This document shows, piece by piece, positions 52,905 to 61,000 of a stretch of 64,000 nt of DNA. The position numbers were made by a program, and so were the translations under genes. The stretch is taken from NCBI GenBank assembly GCA_018816945.1, contig JAHIVC010000099.1, positions 440,554 through 504,553 of the forward strand, read 5' to 3'. Every line of letters starts with the position of its first letter. Position 1 is the stretch's first letter. Source of the DNA: Bacteroidota bacterium. Its GTDB lineage: Bacteria > Bacteroidota > Bacteroidia > Bacteroidales > GCA-2711565. Under the pieces are notes generated by a model. It worked only from the letters and a program-made list of their open reading frames with translations, was not told where the DNA came from and searched no databases.

Positions 52905-54344
52905 ATGAAAAGAACTAAAATCAACGAAGTATTAAAAAGTGACGCTTTTGGAACAAAGATAGTTGTAAAGGGATGGGTTAGAACCAAACGAATTAGTAAA
53001 AATGTTGCATTTATAGCATTAAACGATGGTTCTTGTTTGAGTAATTGTCAGATTGTTGTTGATTTTGAAAATTTAAATGCTGAGTTTATGTCACGAATAA
53101 GCACGGGTGCAGCGCTATCGGTTGAAGGGATCTTAAATAAATCGCAGGGTGCTGGTCAAAGTGTTGAAGTGAACGCACTCCATATTGATATTTTGGGTGA
53201 AGCCGATCCTGAAACTTATCCTTTACAACCAAAGAAACATTCACTTGAGTTTTTGCGCGAAAAGGCACATTTAAGATTTAGGACGAATACATTTGGAGCC
53301 ATTACAAGAATTCGTCACGCAATGATTTTTGCCAACCATAAATTCTTTAACGATAAAGGCTATTTTAATATTCATGCCCCAATTATCACAGGTTCAGATG
53401 CTGAAGGTGCCGGTGAAATGTTCAAAGTAACAACACTTGATCTGAAAAATCTGCCCAAGAACGATGATGGAAGCATTAACTTCAAGGAAGATTTTTTCGG
53501 CAAGGCAACAAATCTTACAGTTTCCGGACAACTGGAAGCTGAGTTGGCTGCCTTGGCCATGTCTCAGGTTTATACTTTTGGCCCAACATTTAGGGCAGAA
53601 AATTCAAACACATCAAGGCATCTGGCCGAATTCTGGATGCTTGAACCTGAAGTCGCATTCCACGATATTCATGATAATATGGATTTGGCGGAGGAGCATC
53701 TAAAATATGTTGTGAAATATGCACTTGATCATTGCAATGAGGATCTCGTTTTTTTAAGTAATCGTTTAACCGAAGAAGAAAAGAACAAAAAAGAAGATGA
53801 GCGGTCGATGGAATTGCTTGAGAAATTAAAATTTGTGTTGGACAACGATTTTGAACGTGTTACTTATACCGAGGCGATTAATATCCTGAAAGATTCAAAA
53901 CCCAATAAGAAAGGAAAATTTCAATACATTATCGACAAATGGGGCGTTGATTTGCAATCGGAACATGAGCGGTTTTTGGTTGAAAAGCATTTTAAAAAGC
54001 CTGTCATTTTAGTTGATTACCCAAAAGAGATCAAAGCTTTTTATATGAAGCAAAATGATGACGGAAAAACAGTACGGGCAATGGATGTTTTGTTTCCGCA
54101 AATTGGTGAGATTATAGGAGGTTCGCAACGGGAAGAAAACTTCGATAAATTATATGCCAGAATAAAAGAATTAAACATCCCGGAAGAAGAACTTTGGTGG
54201 TTTTTAGAAACCAGAAAATTTGGAACCGTTCCTCATAGCGGATATGGTCTTGGATTTGAAAGGCTCATGTTGTTTATTACCGGAATGGGCAATATTAGGG
54301 ATGTTATTCCATTTCCGCGAACACCTCAAAATGCCGAATTTTAG
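52905..54344 (+). CDS. asnS: Asparaginyl-tRNA synthetase
   Basis: This 479-residue class IIb synthetase has an N-terminal OB anticodon-binding domain ([21 protein letters not shown]) and a catalytic core with motif 2 [21 protein letters not shown] and motif 3 [12 protein letters not shown]. The stretch FKVTTLD in place of an aspartyl-enzyme signature, and HLAEFWM, support Asn over Asp specificity. Length is normal. It is a single gene divergent from the DAHP synthase gene. Confidence 0.96.
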   Translation: MKRTKINEVLKSDAFGTKIVVKGWVRTKRISKNVAFIALNDGSCLSNCQIVVDFENLNAEFMSRISTGAALSVEGILNKSQGAGQSVEVNALHIDILGEADPETYPLQPKKHSLEFLREKAHLRFRTNTFGAITRIRHAMIFANHKFFNDKGYFNIHAPIITGSDAEGAGEMFKVTTLDLKNLPKNDDGSINFKEDFFGKATNLTVSGQLEAELAALAMSQVYTFGPTFRAENSNTSRHLAEFWMLEPEVAFHDIHDNMDLAEEHLKYVVKYALDHCNEDLVFLSNRLTEEEKNKKEDERSMELLEKLKFVLDNDFERVTYTEAINILKDSKPNKKGKFQYIIDKWGVDLQSEHERFLVEKHFKKPVILVDYPKEIKAFYMKQNDDGKTVRAMDVLFPQIGEIIGGSQREENFDKLYARIKELNIPEEELWWFLETRKFGTVPHSGYGLGFERLMLFITGMGNIRDVIPFPRTPQNAEF

Positions 54345-54440
54345 TAATTATTGTTCTTTTAGCAATATAAAAGGAGTTAGTAACTATAAACTATCCTTTA
54401 ATATTGAATAACAGTTTGGTTTTTATTGCTCTTAAGAGGT

Positions 54441-54460
54441 TTCATGATTTTGTTCATGAA
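54441..54460. repeat. Inverted repeat upstream of rpoN
   Basis: TTCATGA and TCATGAA are separated by six bases and lie about 66 nt upstream of the rpoN ATG. It could be an operator or a leader hairpin. It overlaps TTTTG at 54448-54452, a possible -33 element for the weak TATCTTAG box at 54475-54482. Confidence 0.4.
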
Positions 54461-54525
54461 ATGAAGGATTTTTGTATCTTAGTAAATGATCAGCATAAGA
54501 GGGTCGGAAATAAAAATGATTTAAA

Positions 54526-55998
54526 ATGTTAAATCAAAGACTGCAACAAAAGTTGCTTCAAAAATTATCACCACAACAAATTCTGTTAATGAAATTGTTG
54601 CAGATACCCTCTATTGCCTTAGAACAGCGTATAAAACAGGAAATTGAAGAAAATCCGGCTTTAGATGAGTCATCTGAAAGTGAAGAAGTTGATGAGTTAA
54701 GTGAGCGTGACGAAATCGCAGGTGAGGAGACAGAAGAATTTGAAGAGTATGACAGTAAGGATGACGAATTTGATTTAAACGATTATATTGATGATGATGA
54801 GACCCCCTCTTATCGTTTAAATGTGAATAATACTAGCAGTGATGATGAGCACAAAGAAGCCCCCTTTGTTTCTGACACAAGTTTTCATGATGTGCTATTT
54901 TCTCAGCTTGGTTATCGGAAATTAAATGAAACAGAATTTATCATTGCAAGTAATATCATCGGGAATTTAGATGATTCAGGATATTTGCAAAGAGATATCA
55001 ATGCCATGGTTGATGATCTGGCATTTACTCAAAGTATCAGCACTTCTAAAGATGAAGTCTTAAAGATACTCAACATTATTCAGGAGTTCGATCCGGCAGG
55101 GGTCGGTGCACGCAGCCTGCAAGAGTGCTTACTAATTCAGTTAAGAAGAAAAGACGAGGAAGATAATCGATACATTAAATTGGCCATACAAATACTTGAT
55201 CGCTATTTTATTGAATTTACAAAAAAGCATTACGAAAAGATTATCAAAAAAATAGATATTACAGAAGATGATTTAAAGGAAGTTATTGCAGAAATTTTAA
55301 AACTAAATCCTAAACCGGGAAATTCGATAAGCGAAACGACCAAATTAAATCATTATATTCTTCCCGATTTCATGATTTTCAATAATAATGGAATTCTTGA
55401 ATTAAGTTTAAATAGCAGAAATGCTCCGGAATTAAGATTAAGCAGGTCTTATACGGATATGTTACAGGCCTACTCTGAAAGTAAAAAAACCAAACAGCAG
55501 AAGGATGCTTTCCTGTTCATCAAACAAAAAATTGATTCTGCAAAATGGTTTATTGACGCCATAAAACAACGACAGAATACCCTGTACGTTACGATGAGTG
55601 CCATAATGGAATATCAATACGAATATTTTCTGACTGGCGATGACACGCGTTTAAGACCTATGATTCTGAAAGACATCGCAGAAATCGTAAGTCTTGATAT
55701 TAGTACGATCTCGCGTGTGGCTAATAGTAAATATGTTCAAACCCCATTCGGCACATTTTTGCTTAAAAGTTTCTTTTCTGAGTCGATGCAAAAAAATGAT
55801 GGTGAAGAAGTTTCAACAAGGGAAATAAAAAGAATACTTACTGATTGTCTGGAGGCAGAAAACAAGAGTAAACCACTTACTGATGAACAATTAACAGGGA
55901 TCCTAAAAGAAAAAGGTTATGCGATTGCAAGAAGAACTGTTGCTAAATACCGTGAGCAACTCAGCATTCCGGTGGCACGACTACGTAAAGAATTATAA
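54526..55998 (+). CDS. rpoN: RNA polymerase sigma-54 factor
   Basis: This 490-residue sigma factor recognises -24/-12 promoters and needs an NtrC-type AAA+ activator. The N-terminal activator-interacting region is Q/L-rich (LSPQQILLMKLLQIPSIALEQRIKQ, then EIEENPALDE), followed by an unusually long acidic region rich in D, E and S (about residues 48-110). The core-binding domain includes EFDPAGVGARSLQECLLIQL. The DNA-binding domain ends with the RpoN box ARRTVAKYREQL. Its presence gives a direct biochemical partner for the four activators at 3-31 kb. Confidence 0.97.
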   Translation: MLNQRLQQKLLQKLSPQQILLMKLLQIPSIALEQRIKQEIEENPALDESSESEEVDELSERDEIAGEETEEFEEYDSKDDEFDLNDYIDDDETPSYRLNVNNTSSDDEHKEAPFVSDTSFHDVLFSQLGYRKLNETEFIIASNIIGNLDDSGYLQRDINAMVDDLAFTQSISTSKDEVLKILNIIQEFDPAGVGARSLQECLLIQLRRKDEEDNRYIKLAIQILDRYFIEFTKKHYEKIIKKIDITEDDLKEVIAEILKLNPKPGNSISETTKLNHYILPDFMIFNNNGILELSLNSRNAPELRLSRSYTDMLQAYSESKKTKQQKDAFLFIKQKIDSAKWFIDAIKQRQNTLYVTMSAIMEYQYEYFLTGDDTRLRPMILKDIAEIVSLDISTISRVANSKYVQTPFGTFLLKSFFSESMQKNDGEEVSTREIKRILTDCLEAENKSKPLTDEQLTGILKEKGYAIARRTVAKYREQLSIPVARLRKEL

Positions 55999-56018
55999 TC
56001 TGGAAAAACCACTAAAGA

Positions 56019-56630
56019 ATGCAATCTAAAATCGCAAAAATTATATCCTATTTATTTCATCCGCTATTGATGCCAACTTATGCATTTTTAGCCCTATTCA
56101 GTATTAAAGCCTATTTTTCACTTATCATTCCGATTGAAGGAAAGATCAGGATATTACTCCTGATTTTTATTGTCACTTTCGTTTTCCCGGTAATGGTAAT
56201 TTTGTTTTTTAGGAGTACGAACGTGATCAAATCACTTTATCAACTCAGCAGGTACGAACGAAAATTACCTTACGTCACAACAATTGCTTTTTATTTAATG
56301 GCATATTACTTATTGAAAAACGTGCAAATTTCGCCAATCTTTCACTACTTTACTTTTGGCGCTACGGTTTTAAGTATGGCTTTATTTGTTATTAACTTTT
56401 TTTGGAAAATAAGCGCTCATATGATTGCAATAGGAGGGATAAGCGGTATGTTGCTTGGATTGACGTTCACCGGAATTGTGGGTAATCCATATTTGGTCGT
56501 AATTTCTGTTTTTATTGCTGGAATAATTGGGTTTGCCCGTTTACAACTCAAAGCGAATACGCATGCTCAGGTCTACTCAGGATTTATATTGGGAGTACTT
56601 GGAATGATTTATCTGTCCCTATATTTCTAA
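56019..56630 (+). CDS. PAP2-like polytopic membrane protein
   Basis: This 203-residue protein has about six hydrophobic helices. KISAHMIAIGGISG and NTHAQVYSGFILG resemble phosphatase motifs 2 and 3 of the PAP2 superfamily, although motif 1 (KxxxxxxRP) is not clear: the basic segment SRYERKLPYV could be a remnant. It may be a lipid phosphatase or an inactive relative. It follows rpoN by 20 nt and is probably co-transcribed, but a functional link is not evident. Confidence 0.65.
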   Translation: MQSKIAKIISYLFHPLLMPTYAFLALFSIKAYFSLIIPIEGKIRILLLIFIVTFVFPVMVILFFRSTNVIKSLYQLSRYERKLPYVTTIAFYLMAYYLLKNVQISPIFHYFTFGATVLSMALFVINFFWKISAHMIAIGGISGMLLGLTFTGIVGNPYLVVISVFIAGIIGFARLQLKANTHAQVYSGFILGVLGMIYLSLYF

Positions 56631-56767
56631 AAAACAGTTACTTCAATTTTTAAAACCTTACTAATTCCTGTTTTATTGTTCAATCTATCTTTTCAGATAG
56701 GTTAAAACAATGATTTTTCAAGGTAAACGAGAAGTGTAGAATTTATACCTGAAAACTAGAAATTGAA

Positions 56768-57436
56768 CTAAAATGGCATGAATGTGAATCCAATCGAGAA
56801 TGGATGCATTTCAGGACCTCTTTCAAGTTGGAAAACCCTCGATAGTGAGTAATTAAAAACCAGATTGATTTTTTTGTATCCTGCTCTTAATGTTGAGGTC
56901 ACAAATATTTTTTCGGTATGTAAAATATCTTTTTCCTTAATAGTTTCTTTTACTCCTGAACCATCAAGTCGTTCTCCTTTATACTTTGAATGATTATCAA
57001 GCCTGAACCCAATTTTAAACCCAATGGCTAACCTGAATTGTTTTGGAGTTTTATATCTAAGTTCAATGGGGAAATCAAGGTAAGTAAATGTCACTTTACT
57101 TCTATCATAATCAATCGTACTTGCTATGGTATCAAACGTAATAACATCAGCTAAAGCATCATGAATTACGGAGTTTGAGCTCAAGCTAATGGAAGAGATT
57201 CCAACACCACCTGCAACACTTAATGGACTTTTTTTGAGCATATGGTTATACATCCCATATACACTATAACCCATATTGAGCCCTTTTTGTTCCATCTTAT
57301 CAGGCAATTTCATCCAAAAGTTGGAATAAACATCTAATCCAATATTAAAATTCTTATCGTAAAGATCATTTGCCTGTTGAGCGAAGGAAGTAATTCCGAA
57401 AAAAATAAAAGTGATAAGTATTGCAATCTTTCTCAT
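56768..57436 (-). CDS. Secreted outer-membrane beta-barrel (PorT-like) protein
   Basis: This 222-residue protein has a signal peptide (MRKIAILITFIFFGITSFA, cleavage before QQ) and alternating beta-strand segments typical of the outer-membrane beta-barrel domain: VAGGVGISSISL, FTYLDFPIELRYKTPKQFRLAIGFKIGFRLD, INLVFNYSLSRVF and the C-terminal strand HPFSIGFTFMPF ending in Phe. The middle motif (FTYLDFPIELRY) is common in PorT and related proteins, but PorT identity cannot be claimed. A minus-strand TATATTTG -7 box lies at 57456-57463. Confidence 0.75.
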   Translation of the reverse strand: MRKIAILITFIFFGITSFAQQANDLYDKNFNIGLDVYSNFWMKLPDKMEQKGLNMGYSVYGMYNHMLKKSPLSVAGGVGISSISLSSNSVIHDALADVITFDTIASTIDYDRSKVTFTYLDFPIELRYKTPKQFRLAIGFKIGFRLDNHSKYKGERLDGSGVKETIKEKDILHTEKIFVTSTLRAGYKKINLVFNYSLSRVFQLERGPEMHPFSIGFTFMPF

Positions 57437-57455
57437 AACCGTTTCAATTAAGGTG

Positions 57456-57463
57456 CAAATATA
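57456..57463 (-). promoter_or_regulatory. -7 box of beta-barrel protein gene
   Basis: Minus-strand TATATTTG matches TAnnTTTG and lies 19 nt before the ATG. Confidence 0.4.
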
Positions 57464-57560
57464 GTGTTTTTCAATAATTAATAGTAAAAACTGTAATTGA
57501 AGAATTAACGCAATTTACGCTGAATAATTTTGCGAATAAGTTAACTTAACTTTTATTAAC

Positions 57561-57594
57561 AAAAAAAGGCTGCCCTAACCACAAGGCAGCCTTT
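57561..57594 (-). terminator. Strong minus-strand terminator with no gene upstream of it
   Basis: AAAGGCTGCC and GGCAGCCTTT form a 10-bp stem. On the minus strand it runs into seven T (57567 down to 57561). No leftward gene ends near it; the nearest leftward coding region to its right is 1.2 kb away. Confidence 0.8.
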
Positions 57595-57938
57595 ATCCCA
57601 TTAAACCAATCAATTAAAATCAAACCATTAACCAAATCTAAAAAACGAGTGAACCCTTAATTTTATTCAAAAAATCACTAAATATTTATTTCCTTATAAT
57701 TGTTTTACTTAATTGTCAAACTCTTAAATGATGTTCTGTTATTAAATATGCTTGTTCAATTTGTTCCGATACTAAATTACAACAGGGGTTAGGCAAAGTA
57801 AATAGGTAGATTGCTTAATTTTCAGGTAGGTTTATTACCTAAAGTTTATGTGTTAAAAATGTATAAAGGTTAATAACAAAGAGCTAAATCATTTATTCTT
57901 AGTTTGATAATAAATTTAATCAGTAAGACTATGATTCT
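57561..57938 (-). ncRNA. Possible untranslated transcript of about 375 nt
   Basis: A minus-strand promoter-like pair (TTTG at 57974-57977 and TAATTTTG at 57945-57952, 21 bases apart) is followed by about 375 nt without a plausible coding frame and then by the strong terminator at 57561-57594. I recognise no known RNA family in it; tmRNA and RNase P signatures are absent. The call rests only on promoter-terminator pairing. Confidence 0.3.
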
Positions 57939-57944
57939 GATTCT

Positions 57945-57977
57945 CAAAATTATTTAGCCGAAATCCTGCCACACAAA
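57945..57977 (-). promoter_or_regulatory. Minus-strand -33/-7 promoter without a gene
   Basis: TTTG, 21 bases, then TAATTTTG match both boxes of the Bacteroidota promoter. Predicted transcription starts near 57938 and runs left. Confidence 0.4.
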
Positions 57978-58055
57978 GGCGGATAAATGTCTATAACTCT
58001 TTTACAACTCACCTCTCGCCTCGTTTCGGCGATGATCAACGTAAATCTCGAAGTG

Positions 58056-58071
58056 ACCCCGCTAACGCGGG
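58056..58071. repeat. CCCGCTAACGCGGG palindrome at the fumarase remnant junction
   Basis: CCCGC-TAAC-GCGGG is a perfect 5-bp stem. GCTAACGCGGGC recurs at 59691-59702. It directly abuts the 5' end of the fumarase fragment and marks the likely breakpoint. Confidence 0.55.
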
Positions 58072-58176
58072 CATGAAGATGGAAGTACTTTGCGTGAAGC
58101 TGCCATCTCACATGGTTTGGTAAGCGATAAACAATTTACCGATTGGGTTGATCCGAAGAAGATGATTGGGAGGTAG
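58072..58176 (+). pseudogene. C-terminal remnant of class II fumarase
   Basis: The frame reads HEDGSTLREAAISHGLVS then DKQFTDWVDPKKMIGR and TAG. This matches the extreme C-terminus of FumC (in E. coli: HKEGLTLKAAALALGYLS, then EAEFDSWVRPEQMVG). Only 34 codons remain. An in-frame TAA precedes it inside the palindrome CCCGCTAACGCGGG, and the sequence further left does not continue the fumarase frame. The rest of the gene was lost or moved. Confidence 0.78.
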
Positions 58177-58552
58177 ATTAAAACCCTGGTGTATCGAAGC
58201 ATTCGTTTGTCATTTTTGAAATTGGGCAGGCCTGAAAAAACGGCGGGCAAGCGCTGGGTTGTGTGCTGGGAGCATCGTTTTTTCATGTTTTTTGGTTTTA
58301 TACTGAGCTTTTTGTCGAAGTATCAAAAAAAGAACATATAACATCTTTCTTCTGTTCTTTTGTCTTCCTGCCCTTCCGGCTGGGAGTGTGGAGAAGCAAA
58401 GAAAAGAACAGTTAAACATTCTTTATATGTTCTTTTGTCTTGCCACAAAAGAACCAAAAGATCAAAAGATTCCGATCCAAACCTTCCCCCTCGCCTAAGG
58501 CGAGGCCACTCCCTGACATCGCGGAATCTTGGGCCCACGCTTAATTAAAACA
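58177..58552. repeat. Gene-free repeat stretch
   Basis: No gene is seen. TGTTCTTTTGTCTT occurs at 58353-58366 and again at 58428-58441. AGAACATATA (58331-58340) is the reverse complement of TATATGTTCT (58424-58433), so the segment could fold on itself. A perfect hairpin CCTCGCC-TAA-GGCGAGG is at 58489-58505. Confidence 0.6.
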
Positions 58553-58786
58553 GCACCCTGAGTGATTTCGAAGAAATCTTACCGAAGGGTGCACAGGGCA
58601 TTTCGGTACTTTTTGCATTCGCAAAAAACTCAATGCCCTTATTTATCGCACCCTGAGTGCGAAGCATATTGAAGGGTGCAAGCAAGGACGTTTCGATACT
58701 TTCCCGATTTCATCGGGAACACTCAACGTCCACCAAGGGCTGCACCCTGAGTGATCCCGAATTTTCGGGATCTTACCGAAGGGTGC
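58553..58786. repeat. Array of five nested REP-like palindromes
   Basis: Three units have outer arms GCACCCTGAGTG and GAAGGGTGC: 58553-58592 (inner GATTTC/GAAATC), 58648-58679 (little inner stem) and 58742-58786 (inner GATCCCGA/TCGGGATC). Between them are two units of the same design but with other arms: 58596-58638 (GGGCATT/AATGCCC with inner TTTTTGC/GCAAAAA) and 58686-58731 (GGACGTT/AACGTCC with inner CCCGAT/ATCGGG). A single related copy lies at 20684-20726. Confidence 0.85.
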
Positions 58787-58788
58787 TT

Positions 58789-59202
58789 TCAACTGTTTTC
58801 CAAACAATTAACAATGGCTTTTATGTATTCATCCCATTGCAAAGGTTTACGAAAGTATGCCTTTGCCCCTCGTATCATACAATTTTCGGCATAATGCGCT
58901 GCCGACTGCGTGCTTTGTACAATAATGGGCGTTAGCATTTCCTGCCTTAAGCTAAAAAGGTGTTCGTAATGCAAATGACCGTTAAAGTAAATTTCCGTAA
59001 GGATTAAATCGGGAGGGTTTTCCTGAACCAGCCAAAGGGCATGCCTGAGGCTTTTGGTATATTCAAGTTTTATTTTAAATTTTTTTAATTGAAAATGATG
59101 AAGCTCATAATTGATTTCATCGGGATCGATTAAAAGGATACGTTTGCCGAAGCAGGCCTGAGAAGCTTGCCCGGGCTTTTGCATCATGTGTGATTTTTGC
59201 AT
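58789..59202 (-). CDS. Lone receiver-like protein lacking the phosphoacceptor Asp
   Basis: This 137-residue protein has the fold pattern of a response-regulator receiver: RILLIDPDEINYE with acidic-pocket residues (about D26, D28), LILTEIYFNG, IIVQSTQS with the conserved Ser/Thr, and AYFRKPL with the conserved Lys (K119) followed by Pro. At the phosphorylation site the usual Asp is Glu (E70), so ordinary phosphorylation is unlikely and the protein may be locked in one state. There is no output domain and no kinase nearby. It sits among repeats, and its 3' end touches the REP-like array. Confidence 0.75.
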   Translation of the reverse strand: MQKSHMMQKPGQASQACFGKRILLIDPDEINYELHHFQLKKFKIKLEYTKSLRHALWLVQENPPDLILTEIYFNGHLHYEHLFSLRQEMLTPIIVQSTQSAAHYAENCMIRGAKAYFRKPLQWDEYIKAIVNCLENS

Positions 59203-59229
59203 AGCTGTAAAAATTAATGATTACACAAT

Positions 59230-59251
59230 GCATCCGCCAACAGGCAGATGC
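59230..59251. repeat. GCATCCGCC/GGCAGATGC palindrome
   Basis: GCATC-C-GCC and GGC-A-GATGC pair around AACA with one mismatch. The CCGCC...GGCGG style recurs in the terminator at 20579 and near 59602-59614. Confidence 0.55.
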
Positions 59252-59311
59252 TGCTATGTTCCACATTGATTGGGGAGATCCTCTTTGTGTCATAGGCAAG
59301 GAGGATAAATA

Positions 59312-59409
59312 ATTCTACTTCGCGGCACTTCGACTTAATTCGACTACCCTTCGACTTCGCTTCGGGCGGGCGCTCATAACGAGTCGCTCAGTGTACTGCT
59401 TCGTAGAAT
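59312..59409. repeat. REP-like element bounded by ATTCTAC/GTAGAAT
   Basis: ATTCTAC (59312-59318) and GTAGAAT (59403-59409) are inverted ends of a 98-base segment. Its interior repeats CTTCGACTT-like words (CACTTCGACTT, CCTTCGACTTCGCTTCGGG) and contains GCGACTCGTT-type sequence in reverse, a common style of Bacteroidota intergenic repeat. No gene is present. Confidence 0.55.
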
Positions 59410-59437
59410 AAAAAAAAGCGTGGAACTTAGCCTACTC

Positions 59438-59551
59438 GTCTGAGAGGTACCGCCAGGCACCCACACCTACAAATAAGCAAGCCCACGCCTTGGCGTGAGC
59501 GTTTCTGCTTAATCTTGTAGGTCTTAGTTATTTCTGGCGGTTTTCTCAGAC
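59438..59551. other. Unexplained 114-nt bulged hairpin (structured RNA or mobile-element fold)
   Basis: Five successive inverted segments pair in register: GTCTGAGA/TCTCAGAC, ACCGCCAG/CTGGCGGT (59449-59456/59534-59541), ACCTACAA/TTGTAGGT (59465-59472/59515-59522), TAAGCA/TGCTTA (59474-59479/59506-59511) and CACGCC/GGCGTG (59484-59489/59492-59497). Internal loops lie between the stems. On the minus strand it is followed after 20 nt by CCACGC and eight T. No coding frame covers it. It is not a tRNA. Confidence 0.6.
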
Positions 59552-59810
59552 TAGATTATTAGCTAACGCTATATTTTATATGTCTTTATTTTATAATTCC
59601 GCCATAGGCGGATAAATTCTCATAGGTTTTGTTTTTGGTTTAAACAAAGATAAATGTTTTTATACAAGATGGGGGAGGAAAAATTGGAATGGCTAACGCG
59701 GGCCTGTATTAGCTTTTATTAAATAACTTCAGTTCGATCTAACTAAGCATTTCTCTTGAAACTGATTCAATATGTCTGAAATTTTAGCCTTTTGAGCTAA
59801 TAAGACGTTA
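59552..59810. other. Gene-free stretch left of the short tandem repeats
   Basis: No gene is seen. It contains a small palindrome (CCGCCATAGGCGG, 59602-59614) and a copy of GCTAACGCGGGC (59691-59702) shared with the fumarase-remnant junction. Confidence 0.5.
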
Positions 59811-59959
59811 GAGTTATAAATTATGAGTTATGAATTATGAGTTATGATAAACCTACTAACTACTGTCTACTAACTACTATCTTGAATTGTCTTGAATCTT
59901 GTGTCTTGAATCTTGTCTTGAATCTTGAATCTAAAGTCTAATGTCTTACATCTTAATTT
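59811..59959. repeat. Short tandem repeats 3' of the RhuM gene
   Basis: Three kinds of simple repeat follow one another: GAGTTATGAATTAT-type units (59811-59848), CTACTAACTACTGT-type units (59851-59879) and TCTTGAATCTTGT-type units (59880-59932). They abut the stop of the RhuM gene. The units are too short and irregular for a CRISPR array. Confidence 0.75.
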
Positions 59960-59960
59960 G

Positions 59961-60998
59961 TTATTTAATTTTTTCTTTATTTGATTCTTTCTTTTTATTT
60001 TTAATTTCCTGCTCTAATTTTTTTAATTCTTCCAAATCTTCTTTGTCCGCTTGTATTGCTTCGTACTCTTTTCGCCTCTGGTCAAATTGTGAGTAAGTTT
60101 CACTTACTTGTTTTTCCATTTCAACTTTACTTATCGAACCTGCGTTTGTTAATATTTTTTTGTCCTGAAAATCAAGGATTCTATCAACATTCTCACGCCA
60201 AAAATCAATTGTTATATCCATTCGGTTTTTGGCTCTTAATTCTGCACTTTCAAGAAAGATAACTACCAATCGGTTTAGTATGTCAATTTCAGGATGAGTC
60301 AGGTAGTTTTTTGCAATGAAAATATCTTGTTTCCTTACAATTGAACCTTTCCAAGATGTTAAGTTCATATTTGGTTTTTCGGCATTTGCTCGCTCAACAA
60401 TTAATTCAGCAGCGGTTTTCCCGGTTACCGCAAAATGAAGTTTATTTTGTGTTTCTGCAAAAAACATTTGAGTTGATTTATCATCCGCATCATAATCACT
60501 ACAAAGTGCAAACAAGTCTTTGATTTTTTGGTAAAAACGTTTTTCCGATGCACGTATATCTCGAATTTGTTCAAGCAATTCATCGAAATAGTCGGGCCTG
60601 CCATCTGGATTTTTCAGCCGTTCATTATCCATCACAAACCCTTTTACCATATATTCTTTCAGGTTTTTATTTGCCCAAATCCTGAATTGTGTGCCTCGTT
60701 TACTTCGAACCCGAAAACCGATTGCCAAAATCATGTCGAGCGAGTAGAAAGTAACGCTATATTCTTTGCCATCGGCGGCAGTTGTTAAGTAATCCTTAAT
60801 AACTGAATTTTGCTCTAATTCTCCTTCTTTCAGTATGTTTGATATGTGCATGCTAATATTTGGAACAGAGGTGGCAAAAAGTTCGGCAAGCTGATTTTGG
60901 TTCATCCAAATATTGCCGTCTTTGGCGTATAAAGCTACCGATGCTTTTCCATCGGCAGTTTTATAAATGATTATATTTTGTTGGCTATTGTTGTCCAT
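59961..60998 (-). CDS. RhuM-family protein coupled to restriction-modification
   Basis: This 345-residue cytosolic protein belongs to the virulence RhuM family. The N-terminus contains a helix-turn-helix-like segment (WMNQNQLAELFATSVPNISMHI) followed by the conserved block SVTFYSLDMILAIGFRVRSKRGTQFRIWAN. The C-terminal 60 residues are a highly charged coiled coil. RhuM genes often sit in genomic islands and next to type I or type IIG restriction genes. Here it begins two bases after the stop of the restriction-modification gene, so the two are one transcription unit. The molecular role is not established. Confidence 0.9.
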   Translation of the reverse strand: MDNNSQQNIIIYKTADGKASVALYAKDGNIWMNQNQLAELFATSVPNISMHISNILKEGELEQNSVIKDYLTTAADGKEYSVTFYSLDMILAIGFRVRSKRGTQFRIWANKNLKEYMVKGFVMDNERLKNPDGRPDYFDELLEQIRDIRASEKRFYQKIKDLFALCSDYDADDKSTQMFFAETQNKLHFAVTGKTAAELIVERANAEKPNMNLTSWKGSIVRKQDIFIAKNYLTHPEIDILNRLVVIFLESAELRAKNRMDITIDFWRENVDRILDFQDKKILTNAGSISKVEMEKQVSETYSQFDQRRKEYEAIQADKEDLEELKKLEQEIKNKKKESNKEKIK

Positions 60999-61000
60999 AA

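Noticed and set aside
57561-57938. tmRNA or RNase P RNA in the gene-free transcript
   Set aside because: No tRNA-like 3' domain, tag-peptide frame or RNase P conserved core is visible.
58062-58935. Several small frames of 60-92 codons on both strands among the repeats
   Set aside because: They read through palindromic repeats, are rich in Arg/Ser/Pro, lack homology that I recognise and overlap each other on opposite strands.
59811-59959. Possible CRISPR-like array of short repeats
   Set aside because: Units are 8-15 bases, irregular and without unique spacers; no cas genes are present.
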